NCBI RefSeq assembly: GCF_023702675.1
Contig: NZ_CP098478.1
Span: 1,860,001 to 1,924,000, forward strand
Length of the DNA: 64,000 nt
Direction: 5' to 3'
Source: Acinetobacter sp. C26M
Lineage (GTDB): Bacteria > Pseudomonadota > Gammaproteobacteria > Pseudomonadales > Moraxellaceae
Shown here: one piece after another, positions 9,504-17,849 of the stretch
How the letters are laid out: each line of letters opens with the position of its first letter
Position numbering within the stretch: the first letter of the stretch is position 1
Notes under the pieces: generated by a model
Databases searched by the model: none
Told to the model about the DNA's origin: nothing
The model's input: the letters and a program-made list of their open reading frames with translations, nothing else
Program-made: the position numbers and the translations under genes

Positions 9504-10595
9504 ATGTATCAACACAACTTCAATTTATCTGATCACTTTAAATTGGGCATTTTTGCCTCTAATTGTTCTGGCGGTTTAACACCTTCAACTCTAGAGGATG
9601 GCTGGGATGCCAGTTGGAGCCAAAATTTAGAATTAGCGCAAATGGCCGATGATGCCGGTATTGATTTTATGTTATCCGCGGCACGTTTTATTGGGCATGG
9701 TGGCAAAAAGGATTTTCATGGAACGGTGTTAGAGACCGTAACATGGACATCGGCATTATTGGCAAAAACGAAAAATATTCAGATTTTTGCTACATTGCAT
9801 ACGGTACTGAACCATCCAATTGTAGTCGCAAAACAAATCGCAACCATGGCCCAAGTCAGTGATAATCGTGTTGGTCTAAACATTGTCGCAGGATGGAATA
9901 AACCTGAATATGATGCTTTGGGTTTACAGTTGCCTGATGATCATGAAACACGATATGGTTATGCACAAGAGTGGTATGAATTAATTAAAAAAACTTGGCA
10001 AAGTAGTGAGCCTTTTGATTGGCAAGGAAAGTTTTTTCAAACCCAAGGTACCTATGGAAAACCAGCTCCTCAAGTTTTTCCACCCATTTTTAATGCGGCT
10101 GGTTCAAAAGAAGGACGTGAGTTCGCCATTAAAAATTCAGATTTTTTATTTACACCTGCTGCTGATTTAGCACGCTCAGTTGCAGAAATTAAAGAACTTA
10201 AAGATGAAGCCGAAACCTTAGGTCGGAAAATTAAAGTCCTGACCTTTGCTCATGTAATATGCCGTGCTACTGAAGAAGAAGCCAAAGCAGAATGGGATCG
10301 ACAACTGAATCATGCTGATCATGGTGCTGTTGAACATTTGATGGATACTTTATTTTCATTTTGCAAATCTTTTCCAGCTGATTTACGTGAACAATTACGC
10401 CAACGTATTGCGGTAGGTCATGGTGGTTTTCCGTTGGTTGGTACTCCCGAACAAGTTGCTGAAGGGTTAATACGGTTAGATGAAACAGGTTTTTCAGGTA
10501 GCACCTTATCTTTTCTCAATTACACCCAAGAATTTCCATATTTCAGGGATCATGTTTTACCGATTTTAAAAGATAGAGGCTTACTGCAAGCCTAG
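9504..10595 (+). CDS. LLM-class flavin-dependent monooxygenase (SfnG-like)
   Basis: Bacterial-luciferase-like TIM-barrel oxidoreductase of 363 residues using reduced FMN and oxygen. FKLGIFASNCSGGLTPST, FIGHGG, FHGTVLETVTWTSALLA, ATLHTVLNHPIVVAKQ and GLNIVAGWNKPEYD resemble the dimethylsulfone monooxygenase (SfnG) and related sulfonate-cleaving enzymes. ATG 9504 is chosen over the upstream open start at 9426 because AAAGGA precedes it and the family begins here. It is not next to a flavin reductase or sulfonate transporter, so the substrate is uncertain; a nitrogen- or sulfur-scavenging monooxygenase is likely. Confidence 0.8.
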   Translation: MYQHNFNLSDHFKLGIFASNCSGGLTPSTLEDGWDASWSQNLELAQMADDAGIDFMLSAARFIGHGGKKDFHGTVLETVTWTSALLAKTKNIQIFATLHTVLNHPIVVAKQIATMAQVSDNRVGLNIVAGWNKPEYDALGLQLPDDHETRYGYAQEWYELIKKTWQSSEPFDWQGKFFQTQGTYGKPAPQVFPPIFNAAGSKEGREFAIKNSDFLFTPAADLARSVAEIKELKDEAETLGRKIKVLTFAHVICRATEEEAKAEWDRQLNHADHGAVEHLMDTLFSFCKSFPADLREQLRQRIAVGHGGFPLVGTPEQVAEGLIRLDETGFSGSTLSFLNYTQEFPYFRDHVLPILKDRGLLQA

Positions 10596-10756
10596 GCTGA
10601 TGAGGTTTGTGATGATCTTTAGATGTGTCAAAGATCATCACAGTTTGTTGTGAGTCTTTGATTTAGATAAAAAGGATTAAAAACATGAATTTTGAGTGGG
10701 TGTTTTAATTTTTTATGCTATAAAAATAGCTCAATAATTAAACTTGAGAATAATAA

Positions 10757-11017
10757 ATGTCTGAACAGAAATATCATTGGTACTTAATTGCTTATACATT
10801 TAATGATAAGAGTATTAATGGCAATACAAGAAATTTTAGTATTCAGTTGCCTTTAGAAACATATCTACCGCCAGTTTCAAAGTCAAAGCTTAATGAGTTG
10901 AATGTCGTCGGCGCTGAGTGGATCCAAAAGAATGATCCCACGGCTCAGCCAGAGAATTTATTTGCGATCTCGATTTGCTATTTAGGTGAAATGACTCAAT
11001 CACAATTTAATGCTTGA
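10757..11017 (+). CDS. Hypothetical protein, 86 residues
   Basis: Short soluble protein starting MSEQKYHWYLIAYTFN. No family recognised; no signal or membrane segment. It is aromatic-rich at the N-terminus, and the segment VVGAEWIQKNDPTAQP may be a loop. It has its own promoter region and a strong terminator directly after the stop, so it is probably a monocistronic real gene. Confidence 0.6.
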   Translation: MSEQKYHWYLIAYTFNDKSINGNTRNFSIQLPLETYLPPVSKSKLNELNVVGAEWIQKNDPTAQPENLFAISICYLGEMTQSQFNA

Positions 11018-11027
11018 GTTAGATGTA

Positions 11028-11054
11028 AAAGAAGGCCCTTAAGGGCTTTCTTTA
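11028..11054 (+). terminator. Rho-independent terminator
   Basis: The hairpin GAAGGCCCTTAAGGGCTTTC is followed by TTTATAATT, 11 bases after the 86-residue gene. It separates that gene from the downstream methyltransferase. Confidence 0.75.
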
Positions 11055-11091
11055 TAATTAAAACTAGTTTTAAGTTCTTAAAGGATAAAAG

Positions 11092-11889
11092 ATGAGTGAC
11101 TATATCAGTATTAATAAGAATGCTTGGAATTTAAAAACAAATGCGCATATCAAAAGCGAGTTTTATGACAATATTTCCTTTCTAAAAGGAAGAAACACGC
11201 TAAACCCAATAGAATTGGGTATTTTAGGAAATATTTCAGGAAAATCCATACTACATTTACAATGTCATTTCGGACAAGATTCTATGTCTTTGGCTCAACT
11301 TGGTGCTAATGTTACAGCTATAGACTTTTCAGAAGAAGCCATAAAGAAAGCAAAAGAGTTTAACAATGAACTAGGTTTAAATGTAGAGTTTATTTGCTCC
11401 AATATTTATGAACTACCTAGTGTTTTAGACAAAAAATATGATTACGTATTTACGAGTTATGGCGTTATAGGATGGTTAGAAAATTTAGACTTATGGGCTA
11501 AGGTGATATCCAATTTTTTAAAAATTGGGGGTAAATTTTTAATTGTTGAATTTCATCCCATCATATGGATGTTTGATGATGAAATTAAAAATATAACATA
11601 TAGCTACTTCAAAAATGACCCTATAAGTGAAACATCTACTGGCTCTTATGCTGATAAATCAGCAGAAATAACCTATCAAGCGATCACATGGAATCATAGC
11701 CTGAGTGAAATATTTACAAGTTTAATCAATCATGGAATAAATGTTCTCGAATTCAAAGAATATGATTACTCATCCTATAACTGTTTTAGTAATATGACTA
11801 AAGAGAATGAAAAATACAGGATTGAGCATTTTGGCAAAAATTTACCGTTGATGTTCTCAATATTGGGTGAAAAGAATCAAAACATTTAG
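11092..11889 (+). CDS. Class I SAM-dependent methyltransferase
   Basis: 265-residue cytosolic protein. Motif I is ILHLQCHFGQDSMSLAQLGA (about residues 54-73), motif II VTAIDFSEEAI, then VEFICSNIYELP and YDYVFTSYGVIGWL, and GGKFLIVEFHP as motif V/VI. This is the general small-molecule methyltransferase fold; the substrate cannot be told. Base composition looks AT-richer than the flanking core genes, as for its neighbours up to 16 kb, which hints at an acquired region. It follows a terminator and has its own start region. Confidence 0.82.
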   Translation: MSDYISINKNAWNLKTNAHIKSEFYDNISFLKGRNTLNPIELGILGNISGKSILHLQCHFGQDSMSLAQLGANVTAIDFSEEAIKKAKEFNNELGLNVEFICSNIYELPSVLDKKYDYVFTSYGVIGWLENLDLWAKVISNFLKIGGKFLIVEFHPIIWMFDDEIKNITYSYFKNDPISETSTGSYADKSAEITYQAITWNHSLSEIFTSLINHGINVLEFKEYDYSSYNCFSNMTKENEKYRIEHFGKNLPLMFSILGEKNQNI

Positions 11890-12053
11890 ATTTAAATTAC
11901 TTAAATATTAATGGTTTATTTCTAAAATGCTTTAGTTGGCTGGAAGGTGTTTTAAAAAATCTAAAGGCTCTTTAATGAAGCTTTTCTTTAAGATCACGTA
12001 TAATAAATTTCACATTCATTATGAACTGTCTAAATCTTTAAGATTGAGCTGAT

Positions 12054-12875
12054 ATGAAAAATTCTGCACGAATACATTGTTTTGATGATCTAGATGGTTT
12101 AGAGCTACTTATCGCAGATTTTTCTGACCATGAGTTTGAAAGGCATTGGCATGATACTTGGTCAGTTGGTGTTGTGTTACGCGGGGCTAATAACAATAGT
12201 GCTCAGCAAAAAATGGAAGGAATTGTTCAACGTGGTGAAGTCAGCATCATTGCTCCAGGAGAAATCCATGCTGGAACAGTCGTTGGTGAGCAAGGATGTC
12301 GCTATTTTATGTTTTATCCAAAGGTGGAGAGTGTATTTAATACTGCTGAAAGTATGGAAATACATTTGCCTCCGAATATTGTAGCTGGTCTAAAACAAAC
12401 TGTATTTGCAAAAAAACTTTGTGAAGCTGCCACAGTTTTAACAAACACAGACACTGATAAGTTTGAAAGAGAGGTTGTTTGGAGTGATTGTATGGCAGAA
12501 TTTCTTCACGTATTTTCTTCTATTGGAGTGCAAAACTTTGCAAGTCAAAAGAGTTCAGCATCATCACATTTAATACGAGCAAAAGAATATCTTCATGATT
12601 ATCAATTTGAAGGGATTAGCCTAGATCGATTAGCACAAGCAGCAGGAATGTCGAAATTCCATTTATGTCGTCAATTTACAGCAAAGTTTGGTTTGTCCCC
12701 AAGCCGTTATCAACGGCAACTTAAGCTACAACATGTGAAAAGAATGCTTTCGACAGGTCATGAAATTGCAGAAATTGCAGTTAGCTGTGGCTTTTCTGAT
12801 CAATCCCATTTAGGAAGAGCATTTAAATCTACTTATGGGACGACTCCTCGTAACTATCGCAACTTTAGCCGCTGA
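12054..12875 (+). CDS. AraC-family regulator with cupin sensor domain
   Basis: 273-residue transcription factor. The N-terminal part is a cupin-like sensor (HEFERHWHDTWSVGVVLRG, then IIAPGEIHAGTV) and the C-terminal about 100 residues are the double helix-turn-helix (LDRLAQAAGMSKFHLCRQF and EIAVSCGFSDQSHLGRAF). A LysE/RhtB exporter gene follows on the same strand, a frequent pairing in which the regulator senses an amino acid or related compound and controls the exporter. The ligand is unknown. Confidence 0.9.
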   Translation: MKNSARIHCFDDLDGLELLIADFSDHEFERHWHDTWSVGVVLRGANNNSAQQKMEGIVQRGEVSIIAPGEIHAGTVVGEQGCRYFMFYPKVESVFNTAESMEIHLPPNIVAGLKQTVFAKKLCEAATVLTNTDTDKFEREVVWSDCMAEFLHVFSSIGVQNFASQKSSASSHLIRAKEYLHDYQFEGISLDRLAQAAGMSKFHLCRQFTAKFGLSPSRYQRQLKLQHVKRMLSTGHEIAEIAVSCGFSDQSHLGRAFKSTYGTTPRNYRNFSR

Positions 12876-12936
12876 GCAATATCATTCTATCTTGTGGGTT
12901 TAAAGATATTGAAAATATGTCCAATTAACGTTTCAA

Positions 12937-13569
12937 ATGATGTTTATGGATATTTCAACACTTTGGCTATTTGCTATTTCTGCGATGATTTTAACGCTTA
13001 TTCCTGGTCCTGATATGTTGCGTGCATTATCAAATGCAATGAGTCTGGGAGCTAGGGCGGGATTGATCACTGTATTGGGCGCTGTGACTGGAGTGATGTT
13101 CCATATCCTATTTGCGATTGCTGGTGTAACGGCTTTAATTTATTCTTCTGCTGTACTGTATAAAAGTTTTATCATTCTTGGTGCACTATACATTTTGTGG
13201 GTTGGTTTTAGTCTATTTATAAATAATAATCCACTCAGCATTGATAACAAGAAGTCTAAAAAAAGCTATAAAAATCTTTATTTAGAAGGATTACTTACTA
13301 ATCTCTTAAATCCAAAAGCTATCATATTTACGCTGGCTTTCATTCCACAGTTCATTCATCTCGAAGCTGGCCGTACTATGTTTCAAATGTTAATACTTGG
13401 TATTGAGTTGATCATTGTCATGTTATTAATACAAATTCCAATTGTATTTTTAGCGGGTAAAATTGCCGCCAATGTCAGAGCAGACTCTAAGATCAGTGTT
13501 TATATCAACAAGTTTTTTGGAGTCATTATTGTGTTTTTAGGCCTATCGATCTTATTTGTTCGTTTGTAA
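12937..13569 (+). CDS. LysE/RhtB-family exporter
   Basis: Inner-membrane protein of 210 residues with about six hydrophobic segments. LTLIPGPDMLRALSNAMSLG near the N-terminus is the family signature, and LLTNLLNPKAIIFTLAFIPQF is the second conserved block. These proteins export amino acids or analogues. Likely regulated by the AraC-type gene 61 bases upstream. Alternative starts at 12940 and 12946 are equally possible. Substrate unknown. Confidence 0.9.
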   Translation: MMFMDISTLWLFAISAMILTLIPGPDMLRALSNAMSLGARAGLITVLGAVTGVMFHILFAIAGVTALIYSSAVLYKSFIILGALYILWVGFSLFINNNPLSIDNKKSKKSYKNLYLEGLLTNLLNPKAIIFTLAFIPQFIHLEAGRTMFQMLILGIELIIVMLLIQIPIVFLAGKIAANVRADSKISVYINKFFGVIIVFLGLSILFVRL

Positions 13570-14107
13570 CGATATTGCGCTTATGTAGTTAGACATTCAC
13601 AAATGTAGCTAAACATGTAGCATAGTGATGATAGTTTGGTACAGCTATAAAATCATCAATCTGTATATGATAAGCATTCTAATATTGTTACATGTTTCAC
13701 ATGAATATTAATTTTTAAGCAATCAGATACAGCTAGGAAATAGAATTTATCACTATCATCTTTTTAGTAGGATTAGCCCTGATCGATCTAAAATTTAAAT
13801 AACCTTATAGATCACGCCAAATGAAGAATGATGTAGGAAATGACCTATTTAAAGATTTTCTAGGCTCAGCCCATATGGGGTAGTATTTAGATATAACCTA
13901 GGGAACAAATTCTAAGTATGAATTTATTCAAGATAAAACAAAGGCTTGATATATGTTCCTATGTGTTTACTGAAGACGAAATCCAAAATCAAAACTAATT
14001 GTCTATTGCATAAAGAGTCTAATATAAATTAAACCGCTTAAAGTGTTTTTTTTAATGACTTCGGATTATTCATTTGATAAATTACTTCTATTATAAAGGG
14101 GGTTTTT
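13570..14107. other. 538-bp intergenic region with no recognised gene
   Basis: AT-rich; open frames are very short (one of 26 codons from 13918). No terminator, repeat or operator stood out. With the fragments that follow to 16.4 kb it may be decayed sequence, but I see no recognisable protein remains in this part. Confidence 0.4.
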
Positions 14108-14569
14108 ATGACAAAAATTTTAATTGCTTCAATCTTATTAGCTTTCAGTCTTAATGTAACAGCGAATGGCGATTTTAATGCTGATGATGAATTGAAAGAA
14201 TTAGGGATCGTAGGGCAGGATTTCAAATTTATAGATCTTGATCGAGCTATAGATTTTTTTAATAAGGCAAAAGAAAAGGCGTCAAGTTCACTGACTGATA
14301 AATCAAATGAGTTAATAAAGATAACAGCAGCTTCTATGACACCACATTATTCTTCGGTAACATTGAGCCCCACTTTAGACTTATCAGAAGCTGAAGAAAA
14401 GGATTTAGCTGACTTCATTAGCACTAAGGAAGGTTTTCAGGTATGGTGTAAAGAGCTTTTCAATTTTAAATACATGGGCGTTAACGACCATAAAGTTGAG
14501 GTATTATATAAAAATAAGGTTGGAGAGACTTTAGGTAATATTATCTTGAATAATAAAAATTGTAGATAA
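14108..14569 (+). CDS. Hypothetical exported protein, 153 residues
   Basis: The N-terminus MTKILIASILLAFSLNVTA is a clear Sec signal peptide, cut before NGDFN. The mature part is acidic and helical-looking (ELKELGI, DRAIDFFNKAKEKASSS) with two cysteines, CKELFNF and the C-terminal NCR, perhaps a disulfide in the periplasm. AAAGGGGG lies upstream of the start. No family recognised. Low GC and the small exported neighbours point to an accessory cluster. Confidence 0.65.
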   Translation: MTKILIASILLAFSLNVTANGDFNADDELKELGIVGQDFKFIDLDRAIDFFNKAKEKASSSLTDKSNELIKITAASMTPHYSSVTLSPTLDLSEAEEKDLADFISTKEGFQVWCKELFNFKYMGVNDHKVEVLYKNKVGETLGNIILNNKNCR

Positions 14570-14641
14570 ATATTATATAGTAAATACTCAAGTTTATTTT
14601 TGCTCAAAATTAGATTTCTTCAATTGAAAATTGGAGTTTTA

Positions 14642-14887
14642 ATGATTTATCAAAAATATATGACTGTTCGTTTGTTACTTATATTGATATCACTCGAGTC
14701 AATATTCGAATTGATTCATGATAATTTTGGTGCATATATGATTTAAGTGCAAGTCTCAGCTTATACAATTTAGATCAAAGATGCTGATGCTTTGGATACG
14801 ATTAAATAGAAAAATCAATCCCCTAATTTAAGCATTGAGCTTGCCTTGAAAGTCATTGAAATAGTTGAAGCATTCTTCGAAAAGTAA
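14642..14887 (+). pseudogene. Possible decayed small-protein gene with in-frame stops
   Basis: A GGAG ribosome site at 14633-14636 precedes ATG 14642. The frame first reads 34 codons (including the hydrophobic TVRLLLILISLESIFELI) to TAA 14744. The same frame then continues with coding-like sequence IKDADALDTIK, NLSIELALKVIEIVEAFFEK, broken by TAG at 14771 and 14804, to TAA 14885. It could be a relic of one protein of about 80 residues with three stops, or a real 34-residue membrane peptide followed by noise. No homolog recognised. Confidence 0.3.
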
Positions 14888-14938
14888 AAGATAGAATAGA
14901 AAAAATAGATAACGTGGCTTCACTTATTCATATCCATG

Positions 14939-14978
14939 TTTATGAATGATGACAACATGAACATGATTTATTCATAAA
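14939..14978. repeat. Inverted repeat TTTATGAAT / ATTCATAAA
   Basis: Nine-base perfect arms separated by 22 bases, in the gap before the small lipoprotein gene. No U-tract follows, so it is not an ordinary terminator; it may be a regulatory dyad or chance in AT-rich DNA. Nothing else was recognised between 14888 and 15172. Confidence 0.35.
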
Positions 14979-15172
14979 TGATTAAAATAGTAAAATTTTT
15001 TCAGCAGTAGCAAATCAAATTGTATAAAACTGAAAAGTGAATAATTCTAAGTAGTAAAGGTGTATATTAATTCATCTGATTTTTGTTTTTAAAGTCGTTG
15101 TTTTTTCAAAAATTATGCTATAAATTTCTTCTTTCAACTCACTCATCTTCAATATCTTTAAAAGCTAATCGC

Positions 15173-15496
15173 ATGAAAAAAATATTAATACTTTGCCTTG
15201 CAGCATTAATTGTTGGCTGTGACCAACTACCAAATTTGGGGGAAAGAGTAGCAAAAAAACATTTGGTAGAAGCCAACAAAAAGATTGAAGAATTTTTAGT
15301 TATTCTTAATGACCCTCTAGCTGAAAAAGATGTTCAGAAATACGTGTTGTGTCTAAACTATCCTAAAATTTATAAGTATGAGTTTATACCTGCAACACTA
15401 AAGCTTTCAAAAGAAGAATCTAAAAATAAACTGATGAATGATCTGAAAATCATGACTGAAAGTTACAGTGAAAAGCTTGGAATTAATTGTGATTAA
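15173..15496 (+). CDS. Small lipoprotein, 107 residues
   Basis: Starts MKKILILCLAALIVGCDQLP: a lipoprotein signal with lipobox IVGC (Cys at residue 16). Asp at +2 would favour inner-membrane retention in enterobacteria. The mature part is charged and helical, with two more cysteines (YVLCLNY and the C-terminal INCD). An upstream in-frame start at 15083 would bury the signal, so ATG 15173 is preferred although its ribosome site is weak. No family recognised. Confidence 0.65.
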   Translation: MKKILILCLAALIVGCDQLPNLGERVAKKHLVEANKKIEEFLVILNDPLAEKDVQKYVLCLNYPKIYKYEFIPATLKLSKEESKNKLMNDLKIMTESYSEKLGINCD

Positions 15497-15547
15497 AGGT
15501 AACTAAGTGATTGATATTATATATGTTATATGCCATTGATGTTATGA

Positions 15548-15715
15548 AGTAAAAGTTTAGCTAGCCACTGTAATTTTAAACATCCTTTTGGACAGTTAAA
15601 CTATTACCTAAGCGCTAAGCAATATCTAATGATGAATGATGGAAGATCTTTGACAATGGATAAAATTCAAATTGATTGCAAAGGAAATACTACTGGGAGT
15701 TTTAGATCCAAATAA
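15548..15715 (+). pseudogene. 5'-truncated fragment of a small exported protein gene
   Basis: The frame is open from after TGA 15545 to TAA 15713 and looks coding: SHCNFKHPFGQLNYYLSAKQ, then MNDGRSLTMDKIQIDCKGN. There is no usable start before ATG 15629 and no signal sequence, so the 5' end seems lost. The pattern of two cysteines and a beta-rich end resembles the C-terminus of small periplasmic or lipoproteins. It is a remnant by appearance only; no homolog is known to me. The rest of the 15497-15881 gap shows nothing else. Confidence 0.35.
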
Positions 15716-15881
15716 TTAAACAATATGAAAAGCTACGTTAGTACGGCTTTTGTTGTATTTCCATTCATCTGTTTTTTGTAAATTTTATTTTTAGCTCGCT
15801 ATAATCCAAACAAAATAAATCAGAGAATCTAAACGACTTTACAAGAGTTCGTTGTTGTTATCTTGGGAATGGCATTAGCTA

Positions 15882-16223
15882 ATGAATAAAATTTACATTA
15901 TTCTGAGTATTATTTTTCTATTAATGTTTGGGGTTATATGGAAATCTAATCATGATCGATTGCAAAGAGAACAAAAAAAACAACAGCAATTTCAACAGCA
16001 CATGCAAAAAATGGCTGAGATTGAGGTGGAGTATCAAGTAAGAGTTCAACAGGAAGCAGCTGAAAAAGCTAGGAAAAATCAGCAACGTATAATTGATAAC
16101 GAAAAAGCTAGACTTGAGACTGAAAAATTCGAACGTGAAATGAGAGAGCAAGAATTTGCTAGATCTAGAGAATATCCTAGTTCAGGTGAAGAAGACGATG
16201 CCTTAAGACATCTTTTTGATTGA
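15882..16223 (+). CDS. Membrane-anchored coiled-coil protein, 113 residues
   Basis: One N-terminal membrane segment (IYIILSIIFLLMFGVIW, residues 4-20) followed by a long charged coiled coil rich in Q, E, K and R (about residues 25-95), ending in an acidic tail GEEDDALRHLFD. No cleavage site, so it is probably anchored in the inner membrane. No named family recognised. It lies in the low-GC accessory stretch; phage- or plasmid-like membrane proteins often look like this, but there is no further support for that. Confidence 0.55.
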   Translation: MNKIYIILSIIFLLMFGVIWKSNHDRLQREQKKQQQFQQHMQKMAEIEVEYQVRVQQEAAEKARKNQQRIIDNEKARLETEKFEREMREQEFARSREYPSSGEEDDALRHLFD

Positions 16224-16284
16224 ACTATTTAGCATCATAAAGGTGATTTAGAAAGATAACTTATATTTTTAGGGATTTATTTAT

Positions 16285-16443
16285 GTGCCTGAACGCAGAG
16301 CTTTATCAGTGAAATTAACGCTGTCAGATCAGCAAACTCAAAGAAAAAATGATATTGTGCAGGTGAAATTTCAACCAATAAAAACATCCAAGCAAAACAC
16401 TACAAGATTCTATAAAATAAATAAAATTTTTCGCTCAATTTAA
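16285..16443 (+). CDS. Possible 52-residue basic protein (GTG start)
   Basis: GTG 16285 with AGGGA about 10 bases upstream opens 52 codons (PERRALSVKLTLSDQQ at the start) ending at TAA 16441, 20 bases before the next gene. The product is basic with no signal or membrane segment. It could be a small gene, a fragment or chance; no family recognised. Confidence 0.25.
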   Translation: MPERRALSVKLTLSDQQTQRKNDIVQVKFQPIKTSKQNTTRFYKINKIFRSI

Positions 16444-16462
16444 AATTTGGCTATTTATATAA

Positions 16463-17053
16463 ATGACTGATATCAAAATAGAAACACACCCATTACAACC
16501 GTTTTTACCAGCGACTGCTAAGCTACTGATGCTCGGTAGTTTTCCACCACCGCAAAGTCGGTGGAAGATGGATTTTTACTATCCAAACTATCAAAACGAC
16601 ATGTGGAGAATCTTCGGTCTGATCTTTTCTAATGATAAAGATTACTTTTTAGACTTAGCCAATAAAAACTTTAAAGAACAACTTATCCGTGAGTTCTTAA
16701 CTCAAATTGGTGTAGGAATCTTTGACACGGCCTATCAAGTGAAACGCTTGCAAGGTAATGCTTCTGATAAATTTTTAGAAATTGTCACGCCTACAGATTT
16801 ATCCAAATTACTTGAACAAATTCCACTGTGTCATACCATCATGACCACAGGTGATAAAGCAACAGATACGTTGATGCAACATTTTCCAGCGCAAGCCATT
16901 AAACCTATGATTGGACAGTCGGTGCAGGTAAATTATGCTGATCGAGAGCTGAGTCTATATCGACTGCCGTCATCATCGCGAGCCTATCCATTAGCACTAG
17001 AAAAGAAAGCTGAAGCCTATCAACAGTTCTTTAGCCAAATTGGTTTAATCTAA
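16463..17053 (+). CDS. Uracil-DNA-glycosylase superfamily protein
   Basis: 196-residue cytosolic protein. KLLMLGSFPPPQSRWKMDFY followed by NDMWRIFGLIF, and C-terminal LYRLPSSSRAYPL, match the two active-site regions of the UDG superfamily, particularly the hypoxanthine/mismatch glycosylase type (family 6-like: GSFPS and LPSTSPAN motifs). It would remove deaminated bases from DNA. The typical motif Asn is not evident, so the base specificity is open. The next gene, a methyltransferase, starts 20 bases later on the same strand. Confidence 0.75.
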   Translation: MTDIKIETHPLQPFLPATAKLLMLGSFPPPQSRWKMDFYYPNYQNDMWRIFGLIFSNDKDYFLDLANKNFKEQLIREFLTQIGVGIFDTAYQVKRLQGNASDKFLEIVTPTDLSKLLEQIPLCHTIMTTGDKATDTLMQHFPAQAIKPMIGQSVQVNYADRELSLYRLPSSSRAYPLALEKKAEAYQQFFSQIGLI

Positions 17054-17072
17054 TTATTAAAGGGGGAAATAA

Positions 17073-17696
17073 ATGCAGGATGTCGCAAGTCCAATTGATT
17101 TAAGAAATTTCGCTGATGCTTTGGAATGGCAAGAAACGGCGAATATAAAAAGACCGTGGCGCAAGAACTTTTTTGAATATTATACCAATCTTATTAGACC
17201 GCATATTTCTGAACAATATCAGATATTAGAACTTGGTTCTGGGCCAGGTTTTTTAGCTCAACATTTGCTCTCGCAACTTACTAACATTGAGTATACCGCT
17301 TTTGATTTTTCAGAAGCGATGCATCAGCTGGCACAAGAAAAACTCAATGCCGCTGAAAGAGCACGGGCAACCTATTTGGTTGGAAGCTTTAAAGCTGCTG
17401 ATTGGCAGAATACATTCTCTCAGAAGTATGATTTGATTATTATCCATCAAGCATTACATGAGCTTCGACATAAATGCTATGCAACCGATTTTCATAGAAT
17501 CGTAAAAACCTTATTAAAACCTCAAGGCTATTATTTAGTGTGTGATCATTTGTGTACAGCACATGCAATGCAAAATAATCAGCTTTATATGACTAAACAA
17601 GAGCATTTGGATGCACTTGAACAGGCATCTTTTACACAGATTAAGATGCCGTTAGAGATAGAAGGGCTGTGTTTATTTGAAATGACTTTGGATTAG
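17073..17696 (+). CDS. Class I SAM-dependent methyltransferase
   Basis: 207 residues. Motif I QILELGSGPGFLAQHLLSQL, motif II YTAFDFSEAMHQLAQEKL, then YDLIIIHQALHELRHK and a motif V-like GYYLVCDHLC. A strong ribosome site AGGGGGA lies about 6 bases before ATG 17073. Probably co-transcribed with the glycosylase-like gene just upstream. Small-molecule methyltransferase of unknown substrate. Confidence 0.82.
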   Translation: MQDVASPIDLRNFADALEWQETANIKRPWRKNFFEYYTNLIRPHISEQYQILELGSGPGFLAQHLLSQLTNIEYTAFDFSEAMHQLAQEKLNAAERARATYLVGSFKAADWQNTFSQKYDLIIIHQALHELRHKCYATDFHRIVKTLLKPQGYYLVCDHLCTAHAMQNNQLYMTKQEHLDALEQASFTQIKMPLEIEGLCLFEMTLD

Positions 17697-17849
17697 CTTA
17701 AACACTCCATCATCCGAGGATATTTAACCCATCTAAACGTTTGATTCTGAATTCTCTTACATGAGCAAATTCAGACCAAATCAATTGACTGCCCTTTTAG
17801 GATGAAGAAAGATGTCAATTCAGCAAATTAAATCTTATTGAAGGGTGAT

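Noticed and set aside
13918..13998. 26-codon ORF in the gap before the exported protein
   Set aside because: Very short, no ribosome site, no recognisable feature.
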